Assembly: GCA_019056435.1 (NCBI GenBank)
Contig: CP077641.1
Span: 1,240,001-1,304,000 of the forward strand
Origin: Stutzerimonas stutzeri
Lineage (GTDB): Bacteria > Pseudomonadota > Gammaproteobacteria > Pseudomonadales > Pseudomonadaceae
DNA: 64,000 nucleotides
Direction of reading: 5' to 3'
The position numbers and the translations under genes were made by a program. The first letter of the stretch is position 1, and each line of letters starts with the position of its first letter. The notes beneath the pieces were generated by a model. The model searched no databases, had not been told where the DNA came from, and was given only the letters and a program-made list of their open reading frames with translations. Shown here piece by piece: positions 32,363 to 41,686 of the stretch.

Positions 32363-34168
32363 TCAATCTACCCGCTGAATCCGCCCCTCGATGCGGCCAG
32401 TGAATGGCTGCGGCAAGCCTTCGATGTAGGTCACCAGCGCATCCAGATCCACCGGGCCGACGACGCGGTTCTGGCCTTCGGTAAGGACGGTGAAGTTATC
32501 GCCGCCGCCCGCGAGGAAGGAGTTCACGGCGACGCGGTAGAGGGCGGTGGGGTTGATCAGCGCGCCGGTGGCGTCGCGCATTTCGATCACCCGGTTGCCG
32601 TCCGGTCGGCTGGCGGACCAGCTGTACTGGATGCCGGAGGGCTTGAGGATGCGCGCGTAGCTCTGGCCGACCCACTGCTGCTCCAGCAGCGTCTTGATTT
32701 GTGCGCCGGTCAGGTCCATCGAGACCAGGTCGTTGGCGAACGGCTGTATGGCAAACAGCTCGCCCCAGGTGACTTCGCCGCTTTCCAGGTCCGCGCGGAT
32801 GCCGCCCGGGTTCATGAAGCTGATCTGTGCCTCGGTCGCGATGCGCTGCGCATCGGCGATCAGGTTGCCCAGCGCCGATTCGCCGGCGGGCGTTTCGGTG
32901 CGGCTGATGTCGCCCTGGGCCAGGCCCACCACGCGCGCCACCAGCGGTTCGACACGGCTGTCCGCCTGCGCCACCAGCGCGGCCACGTCCGGGTCCGGCG
33001 TGAGCCCGGCGCCCTGGTCGGCCCAGGTGGTATGGACGACTGCCGACTTCTCGACGATGTCGCGGCTGCGGCGGCTGATCTCGAGCTGAATGTCGGCGTA
33101 GGCGGTGCCGGCCGAGAAGGCCTGGGTCACCAGGATCGGCTTGCCGTTGGCGTTGGGCACCAGGGCATTGGTGAAACCGTGGGAATGGCCTGAGATCACC
33201 ACGTCCACCTCGTCATCGAGGCGCTCGATGATGTCGACCACCGGGCCGGTGAGGGTATCGGCTGCGGGGTTGGTCGGGCCGTTGTAGCTGGTCTGCTGCC
33301 CGCCCTGGTGCAGGGCGACGACGATGGCGCGCACGCCATGGCGGCGCAGTTCGGCCACGGACCGGTTGATCGCCTCGGCCTCGTCGGTGAAGCGCAGGCC
33401 GGCGACACCGGTGGGCGAAACGATGCTCGGCGTTTCCTTGAGCACGGCGCCGACCACGCCGACGCGCACGCCGTCCCGGTAATGAATCGAGTAGGGCGGC
33501 AGCAGCGGCTGACCGGCCGATGCGTCGATCACGTTGCTCGACACCATGGGGAAACGCGCACCCTGCCATGGGTCCTCCAGGAAAGGCCCCTTGGCGTGGT
33601 TGCCACCGCTGAGCTGGCGCAGCAGCTCGGCCTTGCCGTTATCGAACTCGTGGTTGCCAAGCGTGCCGAGCACATTGCAGCGCTGCTGGGCGAAGGGCTG
33701 CGCGTTGCGCGGCATCTCCAGCTGGCGCCCGAACGGGCGGCAGTGCGGGTTCGCCAGGAGGTTGAAGAAGCTGATCGAAGGTTCGTCACGCAGCAGGGCG
33801 GAGTTGGGCGGCGAGGCGCCGACCTGGTCGCCGTCGTGCACGATCAGGGTGTTGTCGTTGCTCGCCGCCTTGAGGTAGGAGGCGAGGACCGCCGCACCAC
33901 CGGCCGGCCGCCCGGCCACGGTGCGCGGGGACAGCTGGCCGTGGAAGTCGTTGATGCTGAGGATGTTCAGCGACACCACCGGCTCGGGGCGCCACTGCGG
34001 GTCGCGCCAGCTACGCCGCTCGGTCGCCTGCTGGCGGGCCTTGAGGCTCTCCTGTTGTTCCTGACGGGCGTCCTGTTCGGCGGAGCCGTGCGGGAGCTGG
34101 GTCTGGGCCAGCGTCGGGGCGGCAATGCCGACCAGGCTGGCCGCGATCAGCCATTCCTTGATGCGCAT
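32363..34168 (-). CDS. Periplasmic 5'-nucleotidase / metallophosphatase (UshA family)
   Basis: 601-aa secreted enzyme from MRIKEWLIAASLVGIAAPTL (signal peptide). The metallophosphatase domain (about 70-350) shows SINDFHGQL, HDGDQVGASP, GTLGNHEFDNG and VISGHSHG; the C-terminal 5'-nucleotidase domain (about 390-590) shows GNLIADAQR, NPGGIRADL and SFLAGGGDNF. It would release nucleosides and phosphate from nucleotides in the periplasm. An insertion around residues 135-150 (HCRPFGRQLEMPRN) is longer than in UshA. The frame upstream of 34168 is not part of the protein. Confidence 0.92.
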   Translation of the reverse strand: MRIKEWLIAASLVGIAAPTLAQTQLPHGSAEQDARQEQQESLKARQQATERRSWRDPQWRPEPVVSLNILSINDFHGQLSPRTVAGRPAGGAAVLASYLKAASNDNTLIVHDGDQVGASPPNSALLRDEPSISFFNLLANPHCRPFGRQLEMPRNAQPFAQQRCNVLGTLGNHEFDNGKAELLRQLSGGNHAKGPFLEDPWQGARFPMVSSNVIDASAGQPLLPPYSIHYRDGVRVGVVGAVLKETPSIVSPTGVAGLRFTDEAEAINRSVAELRRHGVRAIVVALHQGGQQTSYNGPTNPAADTLTGPVVDIIERLDDEVDVVISGHSHGFTNALVPNANGKPILVTQAFSAGTAYADIQLEISRRSRDIVEKSAVVHTTWADQGAGLTPDPDVAALVAQADSRVEPLVARVVGLAQGDISRTETPAGESALGNLIADAQRIATEAQISFMNPGGIRADLESGEVTWGELFAIQPFANDLVSMDLTGAQIKTLLEQQWVGQSYARILKPSGIQYSWSASRPDGNRVIEMRDATGALINPTALYRVAVNSFLAGGGDNFTVLTEGQNRVVGPVDLDALVTYIEGLPQPFTGRIEGRIQRVD

Positions 34169-34366
34169 AGCGTGTTCCTCGGTGCGGTGGGGTGCAGCCG
34201 ACACTAGAAAGCGCAGATGGCAGGCTGATGACGCTTCGCTGGCGCTCCTGCGGGAGGCGACGGGCGGTTGGCGCGGCGGCATGACGGCCTGCGTGGACCC
34301 GCGCCGACGCGCGAGGCTTTTGATATGGTTGCCGACAGCTCGCCGTGGTGCGGATGATCCGTCGCC

Positions 34367-35734
34367 ATGGTCCGGCCTCAACGCTTACCGGGAATCCTTT
34401 CTTTGCTCAGCAACGCCGTCCGCCGCCCGGCTCGCCTCATCCCCCTCGCCTTTCTCGCCGCGACCCTGCTGGGCACGCTGCTGCTGTCGCTGCCCGTGTC
34501 GACGGCGGGACCGGACGGCGCGCCCCTGCTGACGGCCCTGTTCACCGCTGTTTCGGCGGTCTGCGTGACAGGTTTGATCGTTCAGGACACGGCGACCTAC
34601 TGGTCGTTCTTCGGACAGTGCGTGATCCTGCTGCTGTTTCAGATCGGTGGCTTCGGCATCATGAGCGGCGCGACCCTGCTCGGCCTGATGGTCAAGCGGC
34701 GTCTGCAATTGAGCAGCCGCCTGGTCGCGCAACAGGAGACGCGCTCGCTGGGGCTCGGGGATGTCACCGGCGTGTTGCGGCTGATTCTCCTGGTCACCCT
34801 GGGCGTCGAGCTGACGGTCATGGCGATCCTCACCGCGCAGCTGCACGTCCGTTACGGCCAGCCGCTACCGGAAGCCTTCTGGAACGGGCTGTTCCACGCC
34901 GTCTCGGCGTTCAATAACGCGGGCTTTTCGACCTATTCGGACAGCCTGATGAGCTTCGTCAGCGACCCGGTCGTGCTGGTGCCGATCATGCTGGCGGTGA
35001 TCATCGGCGGCCTGGGCTTCCCCGTGTTATACGAGTTCCGTCGCGACCAGCGCGGCAAGCCCTGGACCATCCATACGCGCATCACGCTCTGGGGCTCGGC
35101 GGTGCTGCTCGTCGGCGGCATGGCGGCGATCCTGTTCTACGAGTGGGGCAACCCGGACACGCTCGCCGGCATGAGCCTGGGCGACAAGCTGCTATCGGCG
35201 CTGTTCACCTCGGCGGTGGCGCGCACGGCGGGTTTCAACAGCCTGGACGTCGGCCAGTTCGAGGCGCAGACGCTGGCGGTGCACTATTTCCTGATGTTCG
35301 TCGGCGGCGGCAGCGCGGGCACTGCCGGCGGGATCAAGGTGACGACCTTCTTCCTGCTGTTCTTCTTCATCTGGGCCGAGATACGTGGCAACGCCGATAC
35401 CGTGGCCTTCCGCCGACGCATCTCCTATCAGACGCAGCGACAGGCGCTGACGGTGCTGTTCCTCGGCTCGCTCACCGTGGCCATCGGCACCATGCTGCTG
35501 CTCAGCGTGACGAAGCTGGAACTGGGCGTGGTGCTCTTCGAGGCCATATCCGCCTTTGCCACGGTGGGTCTATCGACCGGCATCACCGCCGACCTGCCAC
35601 CGTCCGGCCAGCTGGTGATCATCGCGCTGATGTTCATCGGCCGGGTCGGCACCATCACCCTGGCGACGGCCCTGGCGCTGCGCAGCGTGACCAAACACTA
35701 TCGCTACCCGGAGGAGCGCCCCATTGTTGGCTAA
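34367..35734 (+). CDS. ktrB: KtrB/TrkH-type potassium transporter subunit
   Basis: 455-aa membrane protein with the four M1-P-M2 repeats of the SKT superfamily. Selectivity-filter-like stretches are FTAVSAVCVTGLI, FHAVSAFNNAGFS, FTSAVARTAGFNS and FEAISAFATVGLS. The length and the adjacent 227-aa regulator point to the sodium-dependent Ktr type, not TrkH. The start at 34367 has only a weak ribosome site. Confidence 0.92.
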   Translation: MVRPQRLPGILSLLSNAVRRPARLIPLAFLAATLLGTLLLSLPVSTAGPDGAPLLTALFTAVSAVCVTGLIVQDTATYWSFFGQCVILLLFQIGGFGIMSGATLLGLMVKRRLQLSSRLVAQQETRSLGLGDVTGVLRLILLVTLGVELTVMAILTAQLHVRYGQPLPEAFWNGLFHAVSAFNNAGFSTYSDSLMSFVSDPVVLVPIMLAVIIGGLGFPVLYEFRRDQRGKPWTIHTRITLWGSAVLLVGGMAAILFYEWGNPDTLAGMSLGDKLLSALFTSAVARTAGFNSLDVGQFEAQTLAVHYFLMFVGGGSAGTAGGIKVTTFFLLFFFIWAEIRGNADTVAFRRRISYQTQRQALTVLFLGSLTVAIGTMLLLSVTKLELGVVLFEAISAFATVGLSTGITADLPPSGQLVIIALMFIGRVGTITLATALALRSVTKHYRYPEERPIVG

Positions 35735-36407
35735 TCTGTTCGGCAAGACATTCGAGAACGACAGCGTTGCGGTCATCGGCCTGGGGCGGTTCGGCTCGGC
35801 CGTCGCCGAGTCGCTAACCTCCATGGGCCACGAAGTGCTGGGCATCGACAGCAACAGCGCGAGCGTGCAGCAGTGGGTCGACGTGCTGACGCACGTGGCC
35901 CAGGCCGACTCCACCGATATCCGTGCGCTGCGTCAGCTGGGCGTCGACCAGTTCCGCCATGTGGTGGTCAGCATCGGCACCGACCTGGAGGCCAGCGTGC
36001 TCACGGTGCTCGCGCTGCAGGAACTGGGCGTGCCGGACATCTGGGCCAAGGCGCTGAGCAAGCGCCACGGGCTGATCCTCGAGCGCACCGGCGCGCACCA
36101 TGTCGTCTATCCCGAGACGTCCATGGGCGAGCGCGTGGCGCACCTGGTGACCGGCAAGATGTTCGAATTCATCGAGTTCGATGACGGCTTCGCCATTGCC
36201 TCGACCCATGCGCCCGCGGTCATCCACGACAAGACCCTGGCGGAAGCGGGCGTGCGCGAGCGCTACGGCGTGACCATCGTCGGCGTGAAGCGGCACCGGA
36301 CCGATTTCATCTACGCCAAGCCGGACACCCTGATCCACCCGGGCGACCTGCTCATCGTCGCGGGCGAGACCCGGCGGGTCGAGAAGTTCGCGGCGGTCAC
36401 GGCCTGA
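35724..36407 (+). CDS. ktrA: KtrA-type potassium channel regulator (RCK)
   Basis: 227-aa cytoplasmic RCK protein: one nucleotide-binding domain (VAVIGLGRFGSAVAESL) and one TrkA_C domain after about residue 140. It starts at a TTG (35724) with GAGGAG upstream and overlaps the ktrB stop by 11 bases, indicating coupling. It gates KtrB in response to ATP/ADP in characterised systems. Confidence 0.92.
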   Translation: MLANLFGKTFENDSVAVIGLGRFGSAVAESLTSMGHEVLGIDSNSASVQQWVDVLTHVAQADSTDIRALRQLGVDQFRHVVVSIGTDLEASVLTVLALQELGVPDIWAKALSKRHGLILERTGAHHVVYPETSMGERVAHLVTGKMFEFIEFDDGFAIASTHAPAVIHDKTLAEAGVRERYGVTIVGVKRHRTDFIYAKPDTLIHPGDLLIVAGETRRVEKFAAVTA

Positions 36408-36480
36408 CCGTTCGGAGCCTCGGGGGAACGGCTGCCGCCGCCGGCCGGTCGCACCTGAAAGCCTCCGGAGACGACCGACC

Positions 36481-36974
36481 ATGACCCGAAACCTCCTGCT
36501 GGGCGCCCTCGCCCTCGGCCTTGTGACTGGGATGCGCAGCACGCTGGCGCCCACCCTGGTCAGCCGCGCGCTGGCCGAGCGCGACGATCTCGATCAAGCC
36601 GACGAGCCTGCCCGCACGCTGGCCGCCGAGCGTACCCGGCAAATCCTGATGCCGCTGGCCGCCGGCGAGTTGCTCGGTGACAAGATGCCCTTCGCGCCGG
36701 ACCGGACCATCGCGCCCTCGATGCTGTTTCGCGGCCTCTCCGGCGGCGTGACGGCTGCCGCCCTGGCCGGTGTGCGCCGTGAACCGATCTGGCTGCCCGC
36801 GATGGTGGGCGCGACCGCCGCGCTGGTGGCCTCGAAGATCGGCCTCGCCCTGCGCAAGCCTTATCAGCCGCACCCCTGACCAACGCCGCGCTCGGGCTGG
36901 CCGAGGACAGCCTGGCACTGACCCTCGGCCGTGCCGGTATCCATCGCGCGCTGGGTGAGCGTCGATCTGCCTGA
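36481..36974 (+). CDS. DUF4126-like membrane protein, frameshifted
   Basis: About 164 aa when repaired. It starts MTRNLLLGALALGLVTGMRS with GGAG upstream. Hydrophobic segments alternate with the conserved GELLGDKMP stretch and GGVTAAALAG. After KPYQPHP the frame ends at a CCC tract near 36875-36878; one added base gives LTNAALGLAEDSLALTLGRA and a stop at 36974. Family of unknown function. Confidence 0.7.
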
Positions 36975-37009
36975 AAAAACGCAACGGACCGTTGTGCGCG
37001 GCCCGTTGC
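36973..37009 (-). terminator. Terminator of the stress-protein gene
   Basis: Read on the minus strand, GCAACGG and CCGTTGC form a stem separated by about 15 bases that can pair further, followed by GTTTTTT. It lies just after the 37032 stop. Confidence 0.55.
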
Positions 37010-37031
37010 AGCGTGGTGAGTTAGACGGCGG

Positions 37032-37751
37032 TCAGCTGGGCCGCTGGATCACGCAGACGCGGTCGGTGCAGGTGCCAGCCGCACGCGAGCCGACGCCTTG
37101 CGGCATGCTCCCGGTACCTGTTCCCGGCCCTACCACGCCACCTCCGGTGGGGTTCGCGGTCGCGGTTGTCTCCGGGTAGCCCGTACCGGCGCGTTTGGCG
37201 CTGCTGCCGACGCCATGACCATCGGCGATCGCCGTGGACGAGGCAGTACCGGTGGATGAGGCGGTGTCGGTGGAAGCGCCGCTGGTGAAATGCTTGTCGA
37301 GGTGGCTGTCCCCTCCGGTCGCACCGGCATAGGGGCTGCTCGGGCCGGGATAGCCGGCGTCGCCGGTGCCGCCCTCATCGATGCTGATCGCGCCGTTGTA
37401 TTCCAGGGCATCGCGCGCCTTGGCGAGCTGGTCGTCGTCATCGACATCCACGGCGATCACCAGCGCGCCGCGCCGCACCGCTTCGGGGTAGGCCGTGGCG
37501 TGCCGGCGATGGTCCTCGTGCGGCTCATGGCCGAACAACGAATGGAAGAAATTCGCGACCTTCGAGTCGTGGTGCGGGCGGTCCAGGTTGCCTTCGGTGG
37601 TCGAGTAGGGCGCGTCGTAGCTGTGGATTTCGGCGCTGTCGGCGCCTACGGAATGAATGCGTTCCCGCGCGATGCCGCGCGACATCAGATCGCCGCGGGT
37701 GCGGTTCGCGTCGGTGAGTGTGGCGAACGCGGCTACCAGTGTGTGTTTCAT
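37032..37751 (-). CDS. General stress protein 17M-like protein with Gly/Ser/Thr-rich tail
   Basis: 239 aa. The first 110 residues (MKHTLVAAFATLTDANRTRG, then DLMSRGIARERIHSVG and VIAVDVDDDDQLAKARDAL) fit the YflT/GSP17M heat-induced stress domain. The last 100 residues are low-complexity (GTASSTAIADGHGVGSS) and probably disordered. No membrane segment. GAGGTGACCC precedes the ATG. Role inferred from the family only. Confidence 0.7.
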   Translation of the reverse strand: MKHTLVAAFATLTDANRTRGDLMSRGIARERIHSVGADSAEIHSYDAPYSTTEGNLDRPHHDSKVANFFHSLFGHEPHEDHRRHATAYPEAVRRGALVIAVDVDDDDQLAKARDALEYNGAISIDEGGTGDAGYPGPSSPYAGATGGDSHLDKHFTSGASTDTASSTGTASSTAIADGHGVGSSAKRAGTGYPETTATANPTGGGVVGPGTGTGSMPQGVGSRAAGTCTDRVCVIQRPS

Positions 37752-37967
37752 GGGTCACCTCTCGTTGTGTTGAACAACCGGGTAGGTGAGCGTGCGCGGA
37801 GCCGTCCGGGTATCGGAGGTCGCGGCGCAACGCCCATGAAGATTGGGTCGGACCGTCGGGTGAGAGTTCAGCGGTGAGGGATCAGCGGTCGATACACGAC
37901 GATGGCTGCGGTGGCTGCGGTGGAGCGGCAGGCGCCGGCTCCACCGGAAGCGGTTGAGCGGGGCCGC

Positions 37968-38810
37968 TCAGTCGAGGTCGGACGCCTGGTGCCGCTCGGG
38001 CGCCTGCTCCGATTCCTCGCCCCAGGTGCGGTTGACCTTGCGCCCGCGGATCACCGCTGGCCGTTCGGCGATCTCCGCCGCCCAGCGCTGCACATGCCTG
38101 TAGTCCTGCACCGAGAGAAACTCGCCAGCCTCGTACAGCTCACCGCGGGCCAGCACGCCGTACCAGGGCCAGATCGCCATGTCGGCGATGCTGTAGTCGT
38201 CCCCGGCGATGAAGCGGTTCTCGGCCAACTGGCGGTCAAGCACGTCGAGCTGGCGCTTGACCTCCATGGCGTAGCGGTTGATCGGGTACTCGTACTTTTC
38301 CGGCGCGTAGGCGTAGAAGTGGCCGAAGCCGCCGCCAAGGAAGGGCGCCGAGCCCATCTGCCAGAACAGCCAGTTCAGCGTCTCCGTGCGCGCACGGGTT
38401 TCGGTCGGCAGGAAGGCGCCGAACTTCTCCGCGAGATAGACCAGGATCGAGCCGGACTCGAACACCCGCAGCGGTTCGCCTTCGACGCTGTGATCGGCCA
38501 GCGCCGGGATCTTCGAGTTGGGGTTGATCTCGACGAAGCCACTCCCGAACTGGTCGCCCTCACCGATCTTGATCAGCCAGGCGTCGTACTCGGCGCCCTG
38601 GTGGCCGAGCGCGAGCAGCTCTTCGAGCATGATGCTGACCTTCACGCCGTTCGGCGTGGCCAGCGAGTAGAGCTGCAGCGGGTGCTTGCCGACCGGCAAC
38701 GCCTTCTGCTCACGGGCACCGGCGGTCGGCGCATTGATGCTGGCGAACTTGCCGCCCGAGGGGGCGTCGTGCGTCCAGACCTTGGGCGGTACGTAGGTGG
38801 GATCACTCAT
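37968..38810 (-). CDS. yghU: Glutathione-dependent disulfide-bond oxidoreductase (YghU family)
   Basis: 280-aa GST-fold protein from MSDPTYVPPKVWTHDAPSGG. The thioredoxin-like domain has LATPNGVKVSIMLEEL and NPNSKIPAL; the helical domain has GSAPFLGGGFGHFYAYAPEK, typical of YghU/YfcG-like enzymes that reduce disulfides with glutathione. The open frame upstream of 38810 is not included because MSDPTYVPPK is the usual start. Confidence 0.92.
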   Translation of the reverse strand: MSDPTYVPPKVWTHDAPSGGKFASINAPTAGAREQKALPVGKHPLQLYSLATPNGVKVSIMLEELLALGHQGAEYDAWLIKIGEGDQFGSGFVEINPNSKIPALADHSVEGEPLRVFESGSILVYLAEKFGAFLPTETRARTETLNWLFWQMGSAPFLGGGFGHFYAYAPEKYEYPINRYAMEVKRQLDVLDRQLAENRFIAGDDYSIADMAIWPWYGVLARGELYEAGEFLSVQDYRHVQRWAAEIAERPAVIRGRKVNRTWGEESEQAPERHQASDLD

Positions 38811-38945
38811 GGCATGTCCTCGACGGTGGGTAGCGGACGTGCCGGCGGCCAGGATGCTCGAAGCCACCGACACGGATCACGAAGCCTGCCACTTCCGACC
38901 CTGGGAAGTCGATGGCCGCGGCCGACTCCCCCGTGCTGCGCCGGG

Positions 38946-41139
38946 TCAGCCCGCCGCCCGGGCCCGCGCTGCGTGCAGCTTCTTGTAGCTGTCGATAAGG
39001 CGCAGGTGGCGGTCCAGGCCTTCGAGCTGCATGCTCGTCGGCGTCAGGCCATGGAAGCGCACGCTGCCGTCCACCGAGCCGATCGCCGCGTCCATTCGCG
39101 CGTTGCCGAACAGGCGGCGGAAGTTGGTCTCGTAGTCGACCAGCACCATCTCGTCGTCCAGCTGCACTTCCAGCACGGCGTTCAGGGCCTGGTAGAACAG
39201 GCCGCGCTCGACGGTGTTGTCGTTGAATTGCAGGAAGGTTTCGACCAGCTCCTTGGCTTCCTCGAACTGCTTGAGTGCGAGGTGGACGAGCAGCTTGAGC
39301 TCCAGGATCGTCAGCTGGCCCCAGACGGTGTTGTCGTCGAACTCGATGCCGATCAGCGTCTTGATGTCGGTGTAGTCGTCCAGCTCGCTGTCTTCCAGGC
39401 GCTCGATCAGGGCCTGGAGTTCGTCATCGTCGAGGCGGTGCAGGTTGAGGATGTCGGCACGGAAGAGCAGTGCCTTGTTGGTGTTGTCCCAGATCAGGTC
39501 CTCGACCGGGTAGACCTCCGAGTAGCCTGGCACCAGGATGCGGCAGGCCGGCGCGCCGAGGTCGTTGTATTCGGCGACGTACACCTCCTTGCCCATCGCT
39601 TCGAGGATGCCGAACAGCGTCGCGGCTTCCTCGGCGTTGGAGTCGTCGCCCTGCCCGGAGAAATCCCATTCGACGAAGTCGTGATCAGCCCTGGCGCTGA
39701 AGAAGCGCCAGGAGACCACGCCGCTCGAGTCGATGAAGTGCTCGACGAAGTTATTCGGCTCCATCACCGCCTGGCTTTCGAAGGTCGGCTGCGGCAGGTC
39801 GTTCAAGCCCTCGAAGCTGCGGCCCTGCAGCAGCTCGGTGAGGCTGCGCTCAAGCGCCACCTCGAAGCTCGGGTGCGCGCCGAAGGAGGCGAACACGCCG
39901 CCGGTGCGGGGGGTTCATCAGGGTCACGCACATCACCGGGTATTCGCCGCCCAGCGAGGCATCCTTTACCAGCACCGGAAAGCCCTGTTCCTCCAGGCCC
40001 TGGATGCCGGCAACGATGCCCGGGTATTTCGCCAGCACGTCCGGCGGCACGTCGGGCAACGCGATTTCGCCTTCGAGGATTTCGCGCTTCACCGCGCGCT
40101 CGAAGATCTCCGACAGGCATTGCACTTGCGCCTCGGCCAGGGTGTTGCCCGCGCTCATGCCGTTGCTGAGGAAGAGGTTCTCGATCAGGTTGGACGGGAA
40201 GTACACCGTCTCGCCGTCCGAGCGGCGCACGAAGGGCAGCGAGCAGATGCCGCGCTCGACGTTGCCCGAGTTGGTGTCGTACAGGTGCGAGCCGCGCAGC
40301 TCGCCGTCCGGGTTGTAGATCTCGAGGCAGTAGGCGTCGAGGATCTCCTTGGGCAGCGCATCGCGGCGGCCCGGCTTGAACCAGCGCTCGTTCGGGTAAT
40401 GCACGAAAGGCGCGTGGGCGATCTCTTCACCCCAGAACTGATCGTTGTAGAAGAAGTTGCAGTTCAGCCGCTCGATGAACTCGCCCAGCGCCGAGGCCAA
40501 CGCGCTTTCCTTGGTTGCGCCCTTGCCGTTGGTGAAGCACAGCGGTGACTGCGCATCGCGGACATGCAGCGACCAGACGTGGGGCACGATGTTGCGCCAG
40601 GAGGCGATCTCGATCTTCATCCCCAGGCCGGCGAGGATCGCCGACATGTTGGCAATGGTCTGCTCCAGCGGCAGGTCCTTCCCGGCAATGTAGGTACGCG
40701 TCTCGGCATCCGTGGGGATCAGCAGCGCCTGGGCGTCGGCGTCGAGGTTGTCGACCTCTTCGATGACGAACTGCGGCCCGGTCTGCACCACCTTCTTTAC
40801 TGTGCAGCGGTCGATCGAGCGCAGGATGCCCTGGCGATCCTTGTCGGAAATGTCCGCCGGCAACTCGACCTGGATCTTGAAGATCTGGTTGTAGCGGTTT
40901 TCCGGGTCGACGATGTTGTTCTGCGACAGCCGGATGTTCTCGGTGGGGATGCCACGCGTCTGGCAGTACAGCTTGACGAAGTAGGCGGCACACAGCGCCG
41001 AAGAGGCGAGGAAGTAATCGAATGGCCCCGGTGCCGAGCCGTCGCCCTTGTAGCGAATCGGCTGGTCGGCGATCACCGTGAAATCATCGAACTTGGCCTC
41101 GAGCCGGAGGTTGTCGAGAAAATTGACCTTGATTTCCAT
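38946..41139 (-). CDS. ycaO: OsmC-YcaO fusion protein, frameshifted
   Basis: About 730 aa when repaired. An N-terminal OsmC-like domain ([20 protein letters not shown], to about residue 140) is fused to a YcaO cyclodehydratase-like domain ([40 protein letters not shown]) and a C-terminal TPR-like part. Azole-forming YcaOs act on peptides; this fusion type is linked to ribosomal protein S12 beta-methylthiolation in E. coli, as I recall. A G6 run on the plus strand (39908-39913) carries one extra base and splits the protein after VTLMNP; downstream resumes [20 protein letters not shown]. Confidence 0.88.
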
Positions 41140-41263
41140 GCGGGATTACCAGAGCGACGCGATTGGGCCGGCCATTATCCGGCTTCTCGCCGAGATGTCT
41201 TTTCCTTTCGGATGGTTGCCGGGTGGCTTGGACGGACGCGCTCGCCACGGCGCCGCCCAAACG

Positions 41264-41290
41264 AAAAAGCCCCAGGTGTTCACCTGGGGC
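41264..41290 (-). terminator. Rho-independent terminator of tRNA-Arg
   Basis: On the minus strand, stem GCCCCAGGTG / CACCTGGGGC (41269-41290) is followed by TTTTT. It is 10 bases past the tRNA 3' end. Confidence 0.85.
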
Positions 41291-41300
41291 TTCGGGCATA

Positions 41301-41377
41301 TGGCGCATCCGGCGGGATTCGAACCCACGACCCCTGCCTTCGGAGGGCAGTACTCTATCCAGCTGAGCTACGGATGC
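41301..41377 (-). tRNA. tRNA-Arg (anticodon CCG)
   Basis: 77 nt with encoded CCA. The acceptor stem pairs GCATCCG with CGGATGC. The D arm is TAGCTCAGCTGGATAGAG, the anticodon arm CTGCC-CTCCGAA-GGCAG gives anticodon CCG (reads CGG), and the T arm contains GGTTCGAATCC. The discriminator is G. A terminator follows immediately. Confidence 0.96.
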
Positions 41378-41686
41378 GTTGCGGGGCGCAATCATACGCA
41401 TGTCGTTCGCGGCCGTCCATGGCGGCTCGGGGCGGCTTTGGCGGGCCGGTGCGGGGCCGGCCATCAGGCTTGGCTATGGTGCGTTAATTTTTCCGAACAT
41501 GGTGTTGCTGAGCACCGCAGGTCAGGCCTAGGATTGTTCGACATTTCGAACGCTCACGGTGGCGACCGGAACCCTCGGTCAAGGCTTCGCTCTGACCTAG
41601 GTCGGGCGCGACCGTGCGCCATAGCCCTTCCGGCCAGACGATCAGGCCTCAGCTTCCGGCATCGTGCCGGCTCTCAGGAGACTGCC
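41378..41686. other. Intergenic region between tRNA-Arg and gabD
   Basis: No ORF with coding character on either strand apart from the upstream extension of the gabD frame. It must hold the tRNA-Arg promoter (minus) and the gabD promoter (plus). Short CCTAGG-containing elements recur near 41528 and 41598; no strong -10/-35 pair was identified. Confidence 0.35.

Noticed and set aside
39896-39920. Programmed ribosomal frameshifting in ycaO and the other split genes
   Set aside because: The breaks occur in many unrelated genes at ordinary base runs, without slippery heptamers or consistent downstream structures; indels are simpler.
37902-40169. A 755-codon plus-strand frame across yghU and ycaO
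   Set aside because: Antisense to two clear genes and shows no protein family features.
41269-41290. Hairpin near tRNA-Arg as a tRNA-linked integration site
   Set aside because: It is an ordinary terminator; there is no duplicated tRNA 3' end or integrase gene nearby.
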